From the NCBI RefSeq assembly GCF_042788235.1, contig NZ_JBHZOL010000095.1, forward strand, positions 58,903-122,902: a DNA stretch of 64,000 nt, written 5' to 3'. The translations under genes were made by a program, and so were the position numbers. Under the pieces are notes generated by a model that worked only from the letters and a program-made list of their open reading frames with translations, was not told where the DNA came from and ran no database searches. The stretch comes from Sphaerothrix epifaneia. GTDB taxonomy: Bacteria > Cyanobacteriota > Cyanobacteriia > Phormidesmidales > Phormidesmidaceae. Positions 52,416 to 59,804 of the stretch are shown here, piece after piece; the first letter of the stretch is position 1, and each line of letters opens with the position of its first letter.

Positions 52416-52856
52416 TTACTCCAGTGGCAACGTCACAACTCCCAACCAAAATTCTTCAATTCGTTTAATAATTTGAAATAGTTGATCAAAGTCAGCCGAC
52501 TTGAGCACGTAGCAATTTCCTTGCAAGGTATAGGCTCTTAAGACTTCTTCCGGGCGATCGCGCAGCGTCAAAATCACAATGGGAATGCGCTTAAGCTGAG
52601 GTTGCGCTTTAATTTCGGCCAAAAGGTCGGGGCCTGCTTTAGAAGGCAGATCAAGATCTAGCAAAATCAGGTCAGGTCGGGTAGCCGTTGCAAAACGACC
52701 CCGTCGATAGAGAAAGTCCAGCGCTTGCTCACCATCTGCGATCGCCACAATTTCGTGCTGTACCGGGCTGTCTTGAAAAGCGGCAGCAATGAGTCGCTGA
52801 TGATCTGGATTGTTTTCGACGACTAAAATGAGCCGCTTAGGAGTCAGGCTGTCCAT
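52416..52856 (-). CDS. Rcp1-like stand-alone receiver protein
   Basis: About 146 residues from ATG 52856; TTG 52868 would add four. It is a receiver with the Rcp1-type ending (IEEFWLGVVTLPLE). The phospho-accepting Asp is in LILLDLDLPSKAG, and the Lys is in NCYVLKSAD. The usual acidic pair is changed: LILVVENNPDHQRL has Glu-Asn where Glu-Asp is normal, which would weaken the Mg2+ pocket. LTLRDRPEE replaces the common TTSxxxxD stretch. It lies upstream of cph1 on the same strand, 559 bases away, so it may be regulated alone. Its kinase is not known, though Cph1 or the hybrid phytochrome are candidates. Confidence 0.85.
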   Translation of the reverse strand: MDSLTPKRLILVVENNPDHQRLIAAAFQDSPVQHEIVAIADGEQALDFLYRRGRFATATRPDLILLDLDLPSKAGPDLLAEIKAQPQLKRIPIVILTLRDRPEEVLRAYTLQGNCYVLKSADFDQLFQIIKRIEEFWLGVVTLPLE

Positions 52857-52944
52857 TGGTTGCTGCAAAAATGGAGTGCGATTCTATCCTAATGAGGCCG
52901 CTCTCCTTTGCGCAGAAACCGCTAATTAAATAAAGATCAGCCGC

Positions 52945-53970
52945 CTACCGCAGTTGTGCGGGTGGCAAATAACCGATTGAATCAGGGGCGATCGCCTGAC
53001 GGTAAGCGACTACCGATTCTCCCTCAGGCCGAAAAATAGCCCAATCACATTCTTTGTCTAGGTTAAAGTAAAGAACGGCTTTGACTCCTGCCTCAGCCAG
53101 ATAAGCATAGCTATCCATTAGCCACTGAGCCTTGGCGGTGGGGCTAGAACCCTGAGCTAGCATGCTGGTAGAAGCGGTTTGGGCAATAAAAATCGGTTTT
53201 TCAGGAGCCATTGCCCGCAGCCGATCGAGATAGGGGCCAAACACCTCTGCCGGAGACTGCCATTGCGGCCAAGCAGCGCGATCGCAGTAGCCCCAGTTAT
53301 AACCACTAAAAGCCACCACATCGACTTGCTCGGATCCAGGATAGTAGCGCTCAAACTCGCGATCGCGATCGCTCCAGCCATTAGGGGCAAATACCCAGCG
53401 AATGGCCTCAGCCGTTACCCCAGCCGCAGCGAAATGCTGCTGCAAACGAGTGTAAGCTTGCTGGAAGATGGCAGGCGATTGGCTGTAAGGTTCCCAGGCT
53501 CCGTTCATTTCCGGTAGGGGAGCAACAAAGGCGAAGCGGTTTTCCCCTTGCGCTACCCAGTCTGCATAGGCACGCGCCAGCCGCCGCAGCGATGCGTCTA
53601 GGCGACCGGTGGCAATTGCTGTCGCCGATTGGGTGGTATTGAGGTTAACAAAGCCGACTTTGCCCTCTTGCCACAGCCTTTCGAGCGCAGTTGGAATGTC
53701 ATAGGCCGGATTGGCAGATTCTAGATCCAAAAACAGGCCAACCAGCGACAGCGGCTTGCCTGACCAGCGATCTAAGGCTAAAACCGATTGAGCCATCACC
53801 GCGCGATCGCCCACAAATCCTGAGGTATAAATGCCCAATGCCATTGAGGGCGAGGGATCAGCCGTAGCGGATAAACCGGGCTGCCCGGATGCTAACCCCA
53901 CCACCAGCAGCAAACCCGACCAAAACGCCGCCAAACAGCGGTACCAGCCATCACGCCAGACTTTAGACAT
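52945..53970 (-). CDS. GH26-like secreted glycosidase-fold protein with altered nucleophile
   Basis: A 341-residue protein with a signal peptide-like N-terminus (hydrophobic about residues 11-30, then ASGQPGLSAT) and a TIM-barrel layout resembling GH26. The proposed acid/base Glu154 lies in LPEMNGAWEPY, and WVFAPNGWSD and DVVAFSGYNWGY also fit the fold. The position where GH26 enzymes keep the nucleophile Glu (a PxxIAE-like strand) reads PIFIAQTAST, with Gln264. A Glu to Gln change there would normally abolish retaining glycosidase activity, so it may be a glycan-binding protein, or the alignment may be off. Probably exported. The neighbouring Rcp1-like gene is on the same strand, 88 bases downstream. 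Confidence 0.68.
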   Translation of the reverse strand: MSKVWRDGWYRCLAAFWSGLLLVVGLASGQPGLSATADPSPSMALGIYTSGFVGDRAVMAQSVLALDRWSGKPLSLVGLFLDLESANPAYDIPTALERLWQEGKVGFVNLNTTQSATAIATGRLDASLRRLARAYADWVAQGENRFAFVAPLPEMNGAWEPYSQSPAIFQQAYTRLQQHFAAAGVTAEAIRWVFAPNGWSDRDREFERYYPGSEQVDVVAFSGYNWGYCDRAAWPQWQSPAEVFGPYLDRLRAMAPEKPIFIAQTASTSMLAQGSSPTAKAQWLMDSYAYLAEAGVKAVLYFNLDKECDWAIFRPEGESVVAYRQAIAPDSIGYLPPAQLR

Positions 53971-54040
53971 TCGACTCGTGAATTTTACAACCTTCCCAGT
54001 TTTCCCCTGCTAGCCAAACCAACTGTTCCGCCAACTGACT

Positions 54041-54070
54041 AAAAAACTCCTCCCTAAACAGGAAGGAGTT
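54041..54070 (-). terminator. rho-independent terminator of dps
   Basis: On the minus strand, about 70 bases past the dps stop, an 11-bp stem with one mismatch (AACTCCTTCCT with AGGGAGGAGTT) and a 4-base loop is followed directly by TTTTTT. This is a classic intrinsic terminator. Confidence 0.85.
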
Positions 54071-54141
54071 GATCAATGACGGAGCGCTTACCTAAGCGCC
54101 GTGACGCTGAGATAGCCTTGCCTTAGAGAGACAGCCAGTGA

Positions 54142-54675
54142 CTAACTTACATCAGACTTTTTAACCAGGTGCGCTTCTAAGAACCACAGACGCATATCTA
54201 CCGTACGAGAAATTTCGGTATACAGATCAGCGGTATCGGCATCGCCCATTTCATCGGTGGCATCAATGGCTTCGCGAACATGCTTGGCATAGGCGGCATA
54301 GCGCTCTGCTAAAGCCGTTACATGTTCCTCACCCAGAATGGCATCAACCGGATATTCCGGCAAAATTGAACCGCTAGCAGCCATGCGAGCCGTGCCCATT
54401 GCTGTTCCGCCTAAGGCGGTCGCTCGCTCAGCTACCATATCGACATATCCTTCTAGCTCACCTGCCATTTCATCAAATAGCTCGTGTAGCTGATAGAAGT
54501 CCATGCCCTTGACATTCCAGTGGGCTTGTTTGGTCTGGGTTTTCAGATCGAGGGTGGCCGCTAGGGTTTGATTGAGAACATCAACCACCTGCGCCCGAAT
54601 GTCTGCAGATAGGTCAATTCGGGTGGGATAAAAGCGGCGAGAGGTTTTGGATTCGCGGGCTGGGGTCGCAACCAT
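54142..54675 (-). CDS. dps: Dps family DNA-binding ferritin-like protein
   Basis: A 177-residue protein starting at ATG 54675, with AGGAG 8 bases before it; the frame continues to 54708 without such a site. The ferritin-like fold shows the Dps ferroxidase residues: His in KQAHWNVKG, and Asp/Glu in DEMAGELEGYVDMVAERA. LGGTAMGTARMAA and MRLWFLEAHLV complete the family pattern. Dps dodecamers store iron as ferric mineral and shield DNA from peroxide. The basic Ser/Arg-rich N-terminus (RESKTSRRFYPTRI) could bind DNA. It is monocistronic with its own terminator. Regulation by oxidative or iron stress is expected from the family but not seen in the sequence. Confidence 0.93.
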   Translation of the reverse strand: MVATPARESKTSRRFYPTRIDLSADIRAQVVDVLNQTLAATLDLKTQTKQAHWNVKGMDFYQLHELFDEMAGELEGYVDMVAERATALGGTAMGTARMAASGSILPEYPVDAILGEEHVTALAERYAAYAKHVREAIDATDEMGDADTADLYTEISRTVDMRLWFLEAHLVKKSDVS

Positions 54676-55191
54676 GAAGCGTTCTCCTACATATAGCTGT
54701 GTCAACAATATCGAATAGTCGTGAAGCTGTGCTGACTCATTTTCTCAAGAGGCGACTGCGGCTTCATAACCAACTTCTAAATCATAGTCGTTATGAGTTC
54801 GCTTTGTCAATACTCATAAACGCTTTTCATTCGCTGCTTGCTTGCCTTATATCAATTCTCGATTTTGGATTTTCGATTTTGAATTGAACAGTCTTGGCTC
54901 TGCAGGCGTTTCGTCATTCTCATCTGTACCCTGCTTTTGAAGAATTGGTATTAATCATAGGCAACAGCAGCGAGCCAATGAGCTAAATTTGAAACTTTTG
55001 CCGCTTGGCAACATCTATCTGTAGCCGGATACCGTAACCGCTGCGATCGCAGCCCTGCTCAACGGTTTCTAGGCTATCAGTCTTGGGATAATTTTTTGGA
55101 TGGCTCAGCGTTTAATATTTTGTCGGGCTTGAGGCTTTTGGCGGCTCTCTCAAGCTAAAAAAGGTAGCCTTTGCAACAAAATAGAAACGGC
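54676..55191. other. intergenic region with short GATTTTG tandem repeat
   Basis: About 516 bases upstream of dps. It contains a 7-base tandem repeat, GATTTTG GATTTTC GATTTTG (54861-54881), of the kind found in several cyanobacterial intergenic repeats. A 62-codon plus-strand frame across the repeat (54699-54887) is translated repeat sequence and is not called. The dps promoter must be in the right-hand (upstream) part. No other gene is seen. Confidence 0.5.
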
Positions 55192-55395
55192 TCATTCTAG
55201 CTCTTGGTGAGCCTTTTGCCGCAGAGCCTCTTGAGCCGCACCGACAAGCAAGCCACCCGCAGCCCCTACGATCGCGTACTGAATATGCCGTTCCGTTTCG
55301 TGGCTACCGCGATTGATTTCTGCTAATCCTAAACCCAGCATGGCACCCACTAAACAGGTCATCACACTACAAAACACAATACATCTAGCGTTCAT
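55192..55395 (-). CDS. small membrane protein with glycine-rich helices
   Basis: A 67-residue protein. GGGAGG stands 6 bases before ATG 55395, which strongly supports translation. The N-terminus has a hydrophobic helix (FCSVMTCLVGAMLGLGLAEI), and a second Gly/Ala-rich helix (YAIVGAAGGLLVGAAQEAL) resembles a glycine zipper. The two Cys at residues 5 and 9, and another at 14, could form a lipid or metal site, but no lipobox is obvious. Two helices with a charged tail (RQKAHQELE) suggest a small inner- or thylakoid-membrane protein. No family recognised. Confidence 0.65.
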   Translation of the reverse strand: MNARCIVFCSVMTCLVGAMLGLGLAEINRGSHETERHIQYAIVGAAGGLLVGAAQEALRQKAHQELE

Positions 55396-55751
55396 AGCTG
55401 CCTCCCGCTCCGGTGCTTTGCACCTGTGCCTTCTCCTATCCCAATTCTCCCAAGTTTTTAAGTTGTCACTCTATTAGCGTTAAAAACTTTAACGCTGTTT
55501 TATATAGGTTAAAAACAGATATGTCGCGAGAAAGAGTGAATAGAGGGTTCATTTTTCTTTAAGATTCAGGATTAGACTGACATCTGAGCCGTTATCTAGC
55601 TGACCGACCGCTGGCAATCAGATTGCTGCGGTTCGCTTAGTCAAAGGAAAACCGCGATCGCCCTGGCGCTTACCTCACTCGGTAAGCACTGATGCCTGAG
55701 TGCATCCCAGCTTTGTCCGTCGATGGTTTTATGCGTTAGTAGAGGTTTATC
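55396..55751. other. intergenic region with perfect AT-rich hairpin, between divergent genes
   Basis: About 356 bases. AGCGTTAAA and TTTAACGCT (55476-55496) form a perfect 9-bp hairpin with a 3-base loop AAC, followed on the plus strand by GTTTTATAT. It lies about 80 bases upstream of the small membrane protein and 255 bases upstream of the antiporter, so it may be an operator or a transcript end. No gene is supported. Confidence 0.45.
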
Positions 55752-57914
55752 GTGGTGCTTTTGCTTTCTTTGAACGCGGTTGTCGGCTGGTCACTTCGTT
55801 ACGCTTTAGGAAGTGGAACCGCTTTGGGCGTTCTCAATCAGCCGATTCAAGACCCGGTCACGGTTTTTCTGGTGATCGTTGGCATTATGCTGGTGGCACC
55901 GTTGATTTTTGAACGATTGCGGCTACCGGGAATTGTTGGTTTGATTCTGGCGGGGGTGGTTGTTGGGCCTCATGGCCTAAATTTGCTAGAGCGCGATGAG
56001 ACGATTGTGCTTTTGGGTACGGTTGGCCTGCTGTTTCTGATGTTTTTAGGTGGCTTAGAAACCAGCCTAGATGACCTTAAGCGCAACGCTAAACCTGCAA
56101 TTGGCTTTGGGCTAGCAACTTTTTTGGTGCCCATGGCTATGGGCACCGGGGCACTGATGCTGATGGGGTATGGCGCTTTAGCCGCTGTACTGGTGGCATC
56201 GTGTTTGGCTTCTCACACGCTGGTTTCGCTGCCGATTTTGAGCAAACTCGGCATTATGCGGCTACCCGCCATTACAGCCACGCTGGGCGGCACGTTAATT
56301 ACCAACGTTTTAGCTCTGCTTGTGCTGGCGGTGGTTGTAAAGGCTCAAGAAGGCGACTTAACCTTGAGTTTTTGGCTATTTTTAATTCCATCGCTGGCGG
56401 TTTTTACCTTTACAACGCTGTGGGGTGTGCCGCGTTTGGGGCGCTGGTTTTTCCGCAAATTTGGCCACGATGAGGGGGCTGAGTTTGTCTTTGTGCTAGC
56501 GGCGCTGTTTGTGGTTTCTTATATTGCCGGGTTGATTGAAGTAGAGCCAATTGTAGGCGCTTTTTTGGTGGGGGTGGCGATTACGCAGCAAATTCCAACC
56601 CTTAGCCCGCTGATGAACCGGATTCAGTTTATTGGCAATACGCTCTTTGTGCCGTTTTTTCTCATTTCAGTTGGGATGCTGGTAGACCCGCTGATTTTGT
56701 TTCGAGAACCGAAGTCGCTGCTGGTGGCCTCGGTGATCATTGCGGCTGAGTTGCTGAGCAAGTTTTTAGCCGCTTGGGGATCGGGCAAACTGTTCAACTG
56801 GTCGTTTCCGGGTAGCATGACGGTTTTTGGCCTATCGGTGGCGCAGGCTGCTTCGACGCTGGCCGCTATTACGGTAGCTTTCAATCTGGAGATTGTGGAC
56901 GAAGCCACTGTCAATGGCATCATTGCGATGATTTTGGTGAGCTGTGTGGCTTCTCCCTGGATTACGGAGCGCTGGGGCAGTCAGGTGCAGCCTGTAGCCC
57001 CCGAAACTACTAGCCAAGGACAAGAGGCGCTGGAATGGGGCAAGCGGATTTTGGTTCCTGTTGCCAACCCCAGTACCGAAGACAATTTGCTCAATTTGGC
57101 TATTTTGCTGTCTAAACGGATGAAGGGGACGCTGCTGCCCTTGCATGTGCTATCTGACCGCTATGGCACGATTTCGGCAGCAGAGCAGCTAAAACAGCAA
57201 CAGCTATTGGCCACTGCCGAAAATTTAGCCCACGGTGCGGTGGTGGCAGTGGAGACAATTGGCCGAGTCGATGACAGTATCGATCGCGGGGTGCTGCGCA
57301 CAGCGGCTGAACGACAGGCCAGTTTGATTATTTGCGGTTGGAAAGGGTATTCCACCTATCGCGATAGTTTGTTTGGCGATGTGATTGATAAGGTGATCAA
57401 CCATGCGGCGGTGCCTGTGCTGATTGCCCGGTTTCCCCAGCCGCTCGAAACTGTACAGCGCATTTTGCTAGCGGTTCCGGCAAGGCGAAAGCTCTCGGCG
57501 GCGAGTCAGCTTGCGATTGTGGTGGCTCAGCAGCTTGCTGAAGAATTAAAGGCACCGCTGGAAATTTTGCTGGTGCTAAGCGGGCCACAAACTCGCCAGC
57601 CGTCGATGGAGTGGCGCGATCGCCTGCCCGAAACGGCTGTGGTTAAAGAAGGGCAGGGCAATTTTGTGCGTCAGGTATCGGAGACGTTTTCTGAAAAGGA
57701 TTTGCTGATTTTGCCTGCTCGACGGCGGCAGCGACAGGGTAAGTGGATTATGCATCGAGAGCCAGAGGCGATCGCCCATAAACATTGGGAGTCATCCATG
57801 ATTGTGGTTTACACCCCTGTCGGCGTCAGTGGCTCCTATGGTTACAAACCCGCTGAGCCGGAAAAATCGGCCGCATCCGTTACCCCCGAAGCCCAAAACC
57901 CCTTACCCCTTTAG
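55752..57914 (+). CDS. CPA2 family cation/proton antiporter with tandem universal-stress (USP) domains
   Basis: A 720-residue protein starting at GTG 55752 after AGAGG. About 12-13 hydrophobic segments to residue 410 show the CPA2 layout (LPGIVGLILAGVVVGPHG, FLMFLGGLETSLDDL, EVEPIVGAFLVGVAITQQIP, FLISVGMLVDPL). Two soluble Usp-like halves follow: residues about 430-560 (KRILVPVANPSTEDNLLNLA, LIICGWKGYSTYRDSLFGDV) and 570-690 (QRILLAVPARRKLSAASQLA, DLLILPARRR). Such proteins exchange Na+ or K+ for H+; the USP part probably binds nucleotide and gates transport. Cyanobacterial NhaS members include this type. The substrate ion is unknown. It converges with the DUF1993 gene. Confidence 0.87.
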   Translation: MVLLLSLNAVVGWSLRYALGSGTALGVLNQPIQDPVTVFLVIVGIMLVAPLIFERLRLPGIVGLILAGVVVGPHGLNLLERDETIVLLGTVGLLFLMFLGGLETSLDDLKRNAKPAIGFGLATFLVPMAMGTGALMLMGYGALAAVLVASCLASHTLVSLPILSKLGIMRLPAITATLGGTLITNVLALLVLAVVVKAQEGDLTLSFWLFLIPSLAVFTFTTLWGVPRLGRWFFRKFGHDEGAEFVFVLAALFVVSYIAGLIEVEPIVGAFLVGVAITQQIPTLSPLMNRIQFIGNTLFVPFFLISVGMLVDPLILFREPKSLLVASVIIAAELLSKFLAAWGSGKLFNWSFPGSMTVFGLSVAQAASTLAAITVAFNLEIVDEATVNGIIAMILVSCVASPWITERWGSQVQPVAPETTSQGQEALEWGKRILVPVANPSTEDNLLNLAILLSKRMKGTLLPLHVLSDRYGTISAAEQLKQQQLLATAENLAHGAVVAVETIGRVDDSIDRGVLRTAAERQASLIICGWKGYSTYRDSLFGDVIDKVINHAAVPVLIARFPQPLETVQRILLAVPARRKLSAASQLAIVVAQQLAEELKAPLEILLVLSGPQTRQPSMEWRDRLPETAVVKEGQGNFVRQVSETFSEKDLLILPARRRQRQGKWIMHREPEAIAHKHWESSMIVVYTPVGVSGSYGYKPAEPEKSAASVTPEAQNPLPL

Positions 57915-57996
57915 GCTTTGCCCTGAATACCGTACCCATGCCTACAAACACCACCGCAGGCAAACACACGGCCAGCAGCGATCGCCCTGCTTGGCT

Positions 57997-58509
57997 TTAT
58001 GCCTTTTTCACCAACGGCGCTAGGTACATCATGTAATCTTGTTTGCCAATGGGAACACCAGCCATGCGCAAAATATCGTAAGCCGTTACTAGATGAAAGT
58101 AGAAGTTGGGGATTAAAAAGTCATTGACGTAAGCACTACCAGGCAACTCTAAATAAAGGCTCTGGCCGAGATCAATCCGCGTTACTTCGGCAAACTTTTC
58201 GTCTGCGGCGTCAATATTGGCAAGCAGCTCTTGGGTGTTGGTGATGTATTCGTTTGCTTGGGCAAGTGAGGTGACGGTTGGATCGAGGTTGTTGGCAGGT
58301 TGATCGGCACACCACAAAGCAAAGTTGCGGGGTTGATTGCAGGTGAAAGCAATCTGGGTTCCGAAGGGAAGCATGTCAGCGGCAATGCGTTTTTCCAGAA
58401 AGGATTCATCTTCTGAAAAATGAGTCTGAGCTACTTTTAAAAGGTGCTCAAGCGTGGTCAAACGAGTTTGAAACAGGGTTTGGATTGAGCCGATGTTTTG
58501 ACTTAGCAT
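57997..58509 (-). CDS. DUF1993 family protein
   Basis: About 170 residues from ATG 58509, with AGGG about 10 bases upstream; the frame continues to 58578 but the extra residues are not family-like. The sequence matches DUF1993: NIGSIQTLFQTRLTTLEHLL at the start, DMLPFGTQIAFTCNQ in the middle, and PNFYFHLVTAYDILRMAGVPIGK near the end. The fold is a four-helix bundle (DinB-like), sometimes proposed to bind metal; the conserved His is in YFHLVTAYDILR. Biochemical function is unknown. It is convergent with the antiporter gene. Confidence 0.85.
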   Translation of the reverse strand: MLSQNIGSIQTLFQTRLTTLEHLLKVAQTHFSEDESFLEKRIAADMLPFGTQIAFTCNQPRNFALWCADQPANNLDPTVTSLAQANEYITNTQELLANIDAADEKFAEVTRIDLGQSLYLELPGSAYVNDFLIPNFYFHLVTAYDILRMAGVPIGKQDYMMYLAPLVKKA

Positions 58510-58857
58510 TGGGTGATTCCCTATAAATTTCCGCGTGACTAATAGAATAATCGGACACGAAAGGTACGGTGGCTCCAAAATACCTATAGAATTCGTTAGC
58601 TAAACGATCAGCGATCGCCTCAAACTTTTCATCTTCTTGAAGGCTATCATTGCTTACCGATAATCGGCACTTTAGGTTTGCTTGCCCCGCGCCTTGTCCC
58701 GCTCTCTGAGAGGCCTTAAGAGCGGCAGGGGGAGCAGGGCATTTCTGTTGCCATCACTATTCTGCTTCTGCAAATAGTGGATAAGTTTTATTCCTCTGCT
58801 CTTTACTTGAGTGGACTACCCCAAGGCTTTTTGATTTTGCCTTGAATTTAGACTTGT
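58510..58857. other. gene-free stretch at the left edge of the acquired-looking region
   Basis: About 348 bases. A 66-codon minus-strand frame (58757-58957) overlaps the better small ORF in another frame and has no ribosome site, so it is not called, though the two could be one frameshifted gene. An imperfect CTCTCTGAGAGG palindrome lies near 58705. The sequence becomes AT-rich and poor in HIP1 sites from here on. Confidence 0.4.
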
Positions 58858-59076
58858 TTAATTGTGTTTGTAATGAGGGACTACTTCTGCGAGAAGCGCT
58901 ATATAAAATTCGTTTGGCATTGGAGTCCCATAAATTGAAAAGCGTTTCAAATTCCATATGGAATATTTTTCACTTTTTTCTTCATCTTGAAAACTATTTG
59001 TTTGGTTTTCTTCTATAGTGTACTCTGACAAAGCTTCCATATTTTGCCAATCGGCTCGACAAGATTTTACTCTCAT
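58858..59076 (-). CDS. small hypothetical protein in AT-rich region
   Basis: A 72-residue frame with unusually AT-rich codons. The sequence starts MRVKSCRADWQ, has a Glu/Lys-rich middle (NSFQDEEKSEKYSIWNLK) and ends in a hydrophobic, natural-looking tail (NEFYIALLAEVVPHYKHN). There is no clear ribosome site and no known domain. It may be the surviving piece of a longer gene, because a second open frame overlaps its 3' part. Confidence 0.4.
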   Translation of the reverse strand: MRVKSCRADWQNMEALSEYTIEENQTNSFQDEEKSEKYSIWNLKRFSIYGTPMPNEFYIALLAEVVPHYKHN

Positions 59077-59206
59077 ACAATGAACTAGCCCTACTTTTTG
59101 AGGGTGGCTAGGGGAATCGATGAGTGCCCAAAATCACAACCATTGGTTTTTCAAATACTCTCTAATTTGCTTTGGTCGATAATAAGCTTGTATTGCGGGT
59201 TCTTCA

Positions 59207-59492
59207 ATGAGTGAAGCTTGGAACAAATTACAGAAGCGTAGGCTAGCAAAAATAAAATTGTCTGACCTAATGAGCAAGTCTGATCAGGTAATTGTTATTC
59301 GTTATTCGTGTGAAAGTTTCTATGACAGACCCAATGGCTCATCTTTAAGAATTACCTCTCTTGCTGTCCGCAAACTGGTTTTTGGTCTAAATCCCTTCTT
59401 TCTTTACCCATCAAATTGCAGAAAGCAAAGGGTACTCTGCAAGCGCACTGGAACAGCATTACAATGAACTTGAAAAATTTACACTAAAATAG
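59207..59492 (+). pseudogene. frameshifted remnant of a small gene beside ietS
   Basis: An 86-codon frame begins at ATG 59207 (MSEAWNKLQKRRLAKIKLSD, then VIVIRYSCESFYDRPNGSS). After LAVRKLVFGLN at about 59393 it seems to go wrong: the next 25 codons are Cys/Arg-rich and unlike a protein end. The +1 frame from the same point reads SFFTHQIAESKGYSASALEQ, continues as a charged helix and stops at TAG 59490. A single inserted base near 59390-59400 would join the two. On the opposite strand a 47-codon TTG-initiated frame ending REYLKNQWL (about 59130-59272) is also natural-looking, so the direction of the original gene in the left half is uncertain. No family name can be given. Confidence 0.45.
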
Positions 59493-59518
59493 TTTTACTA
59501 TTTTGTAGGTTGCCATAG

Positions 59519-59550
59519 CTCACATATTCGGTTGCATTAGAATATGTGAG
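59519..59550. repeat. 11-bp inverted repeat downstream of the remnant
   Basis: CTCACATATTC and GAATATGTGAG pair perfectly around a 10-base loop. It follows the remnant's stop by 27 bases; a TTTTT lies 13 bases further on, which is rather far for an intrinsic terminator. The 250 bases between here and ietS carry no gene. Confidence 0.5.
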
Positions 59551-59804
59551 ACATCGATTATGTTTTTCCAGCAATAGCCCACCACTTTAAAGTTCTTCAG
59601 AGGGCATTTGAAAAACAAGAAAAGCTTCCATGACATAGACTATCAGTACAGAAAGCACTAGACAGTCGCATGAAAGCTACCTTCAAATCCTATCTCAGTA
59701 ACCTCACCACTGCCCAATAGCAGTTTATTGCTCCCTAACTTCCAGTTGGGTTAGGAACTCTGAATGATTGTTGTGGGCATTGCCCAATCTACTCTCTCTG
59801 GTAC

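Noticed and set aside
54699..54887. 62-codon plus-strand ORF upstream of dps
   Set aside because: It runs through the GATTTTG repeat and has no protein-like features.
58757..58957. 66-codon minus-strand ORF in the AT-rich stretch
   Set aside because: Overlaps the better 72-codon frame, no ribosome site; kept only as a possible frameshift partner.
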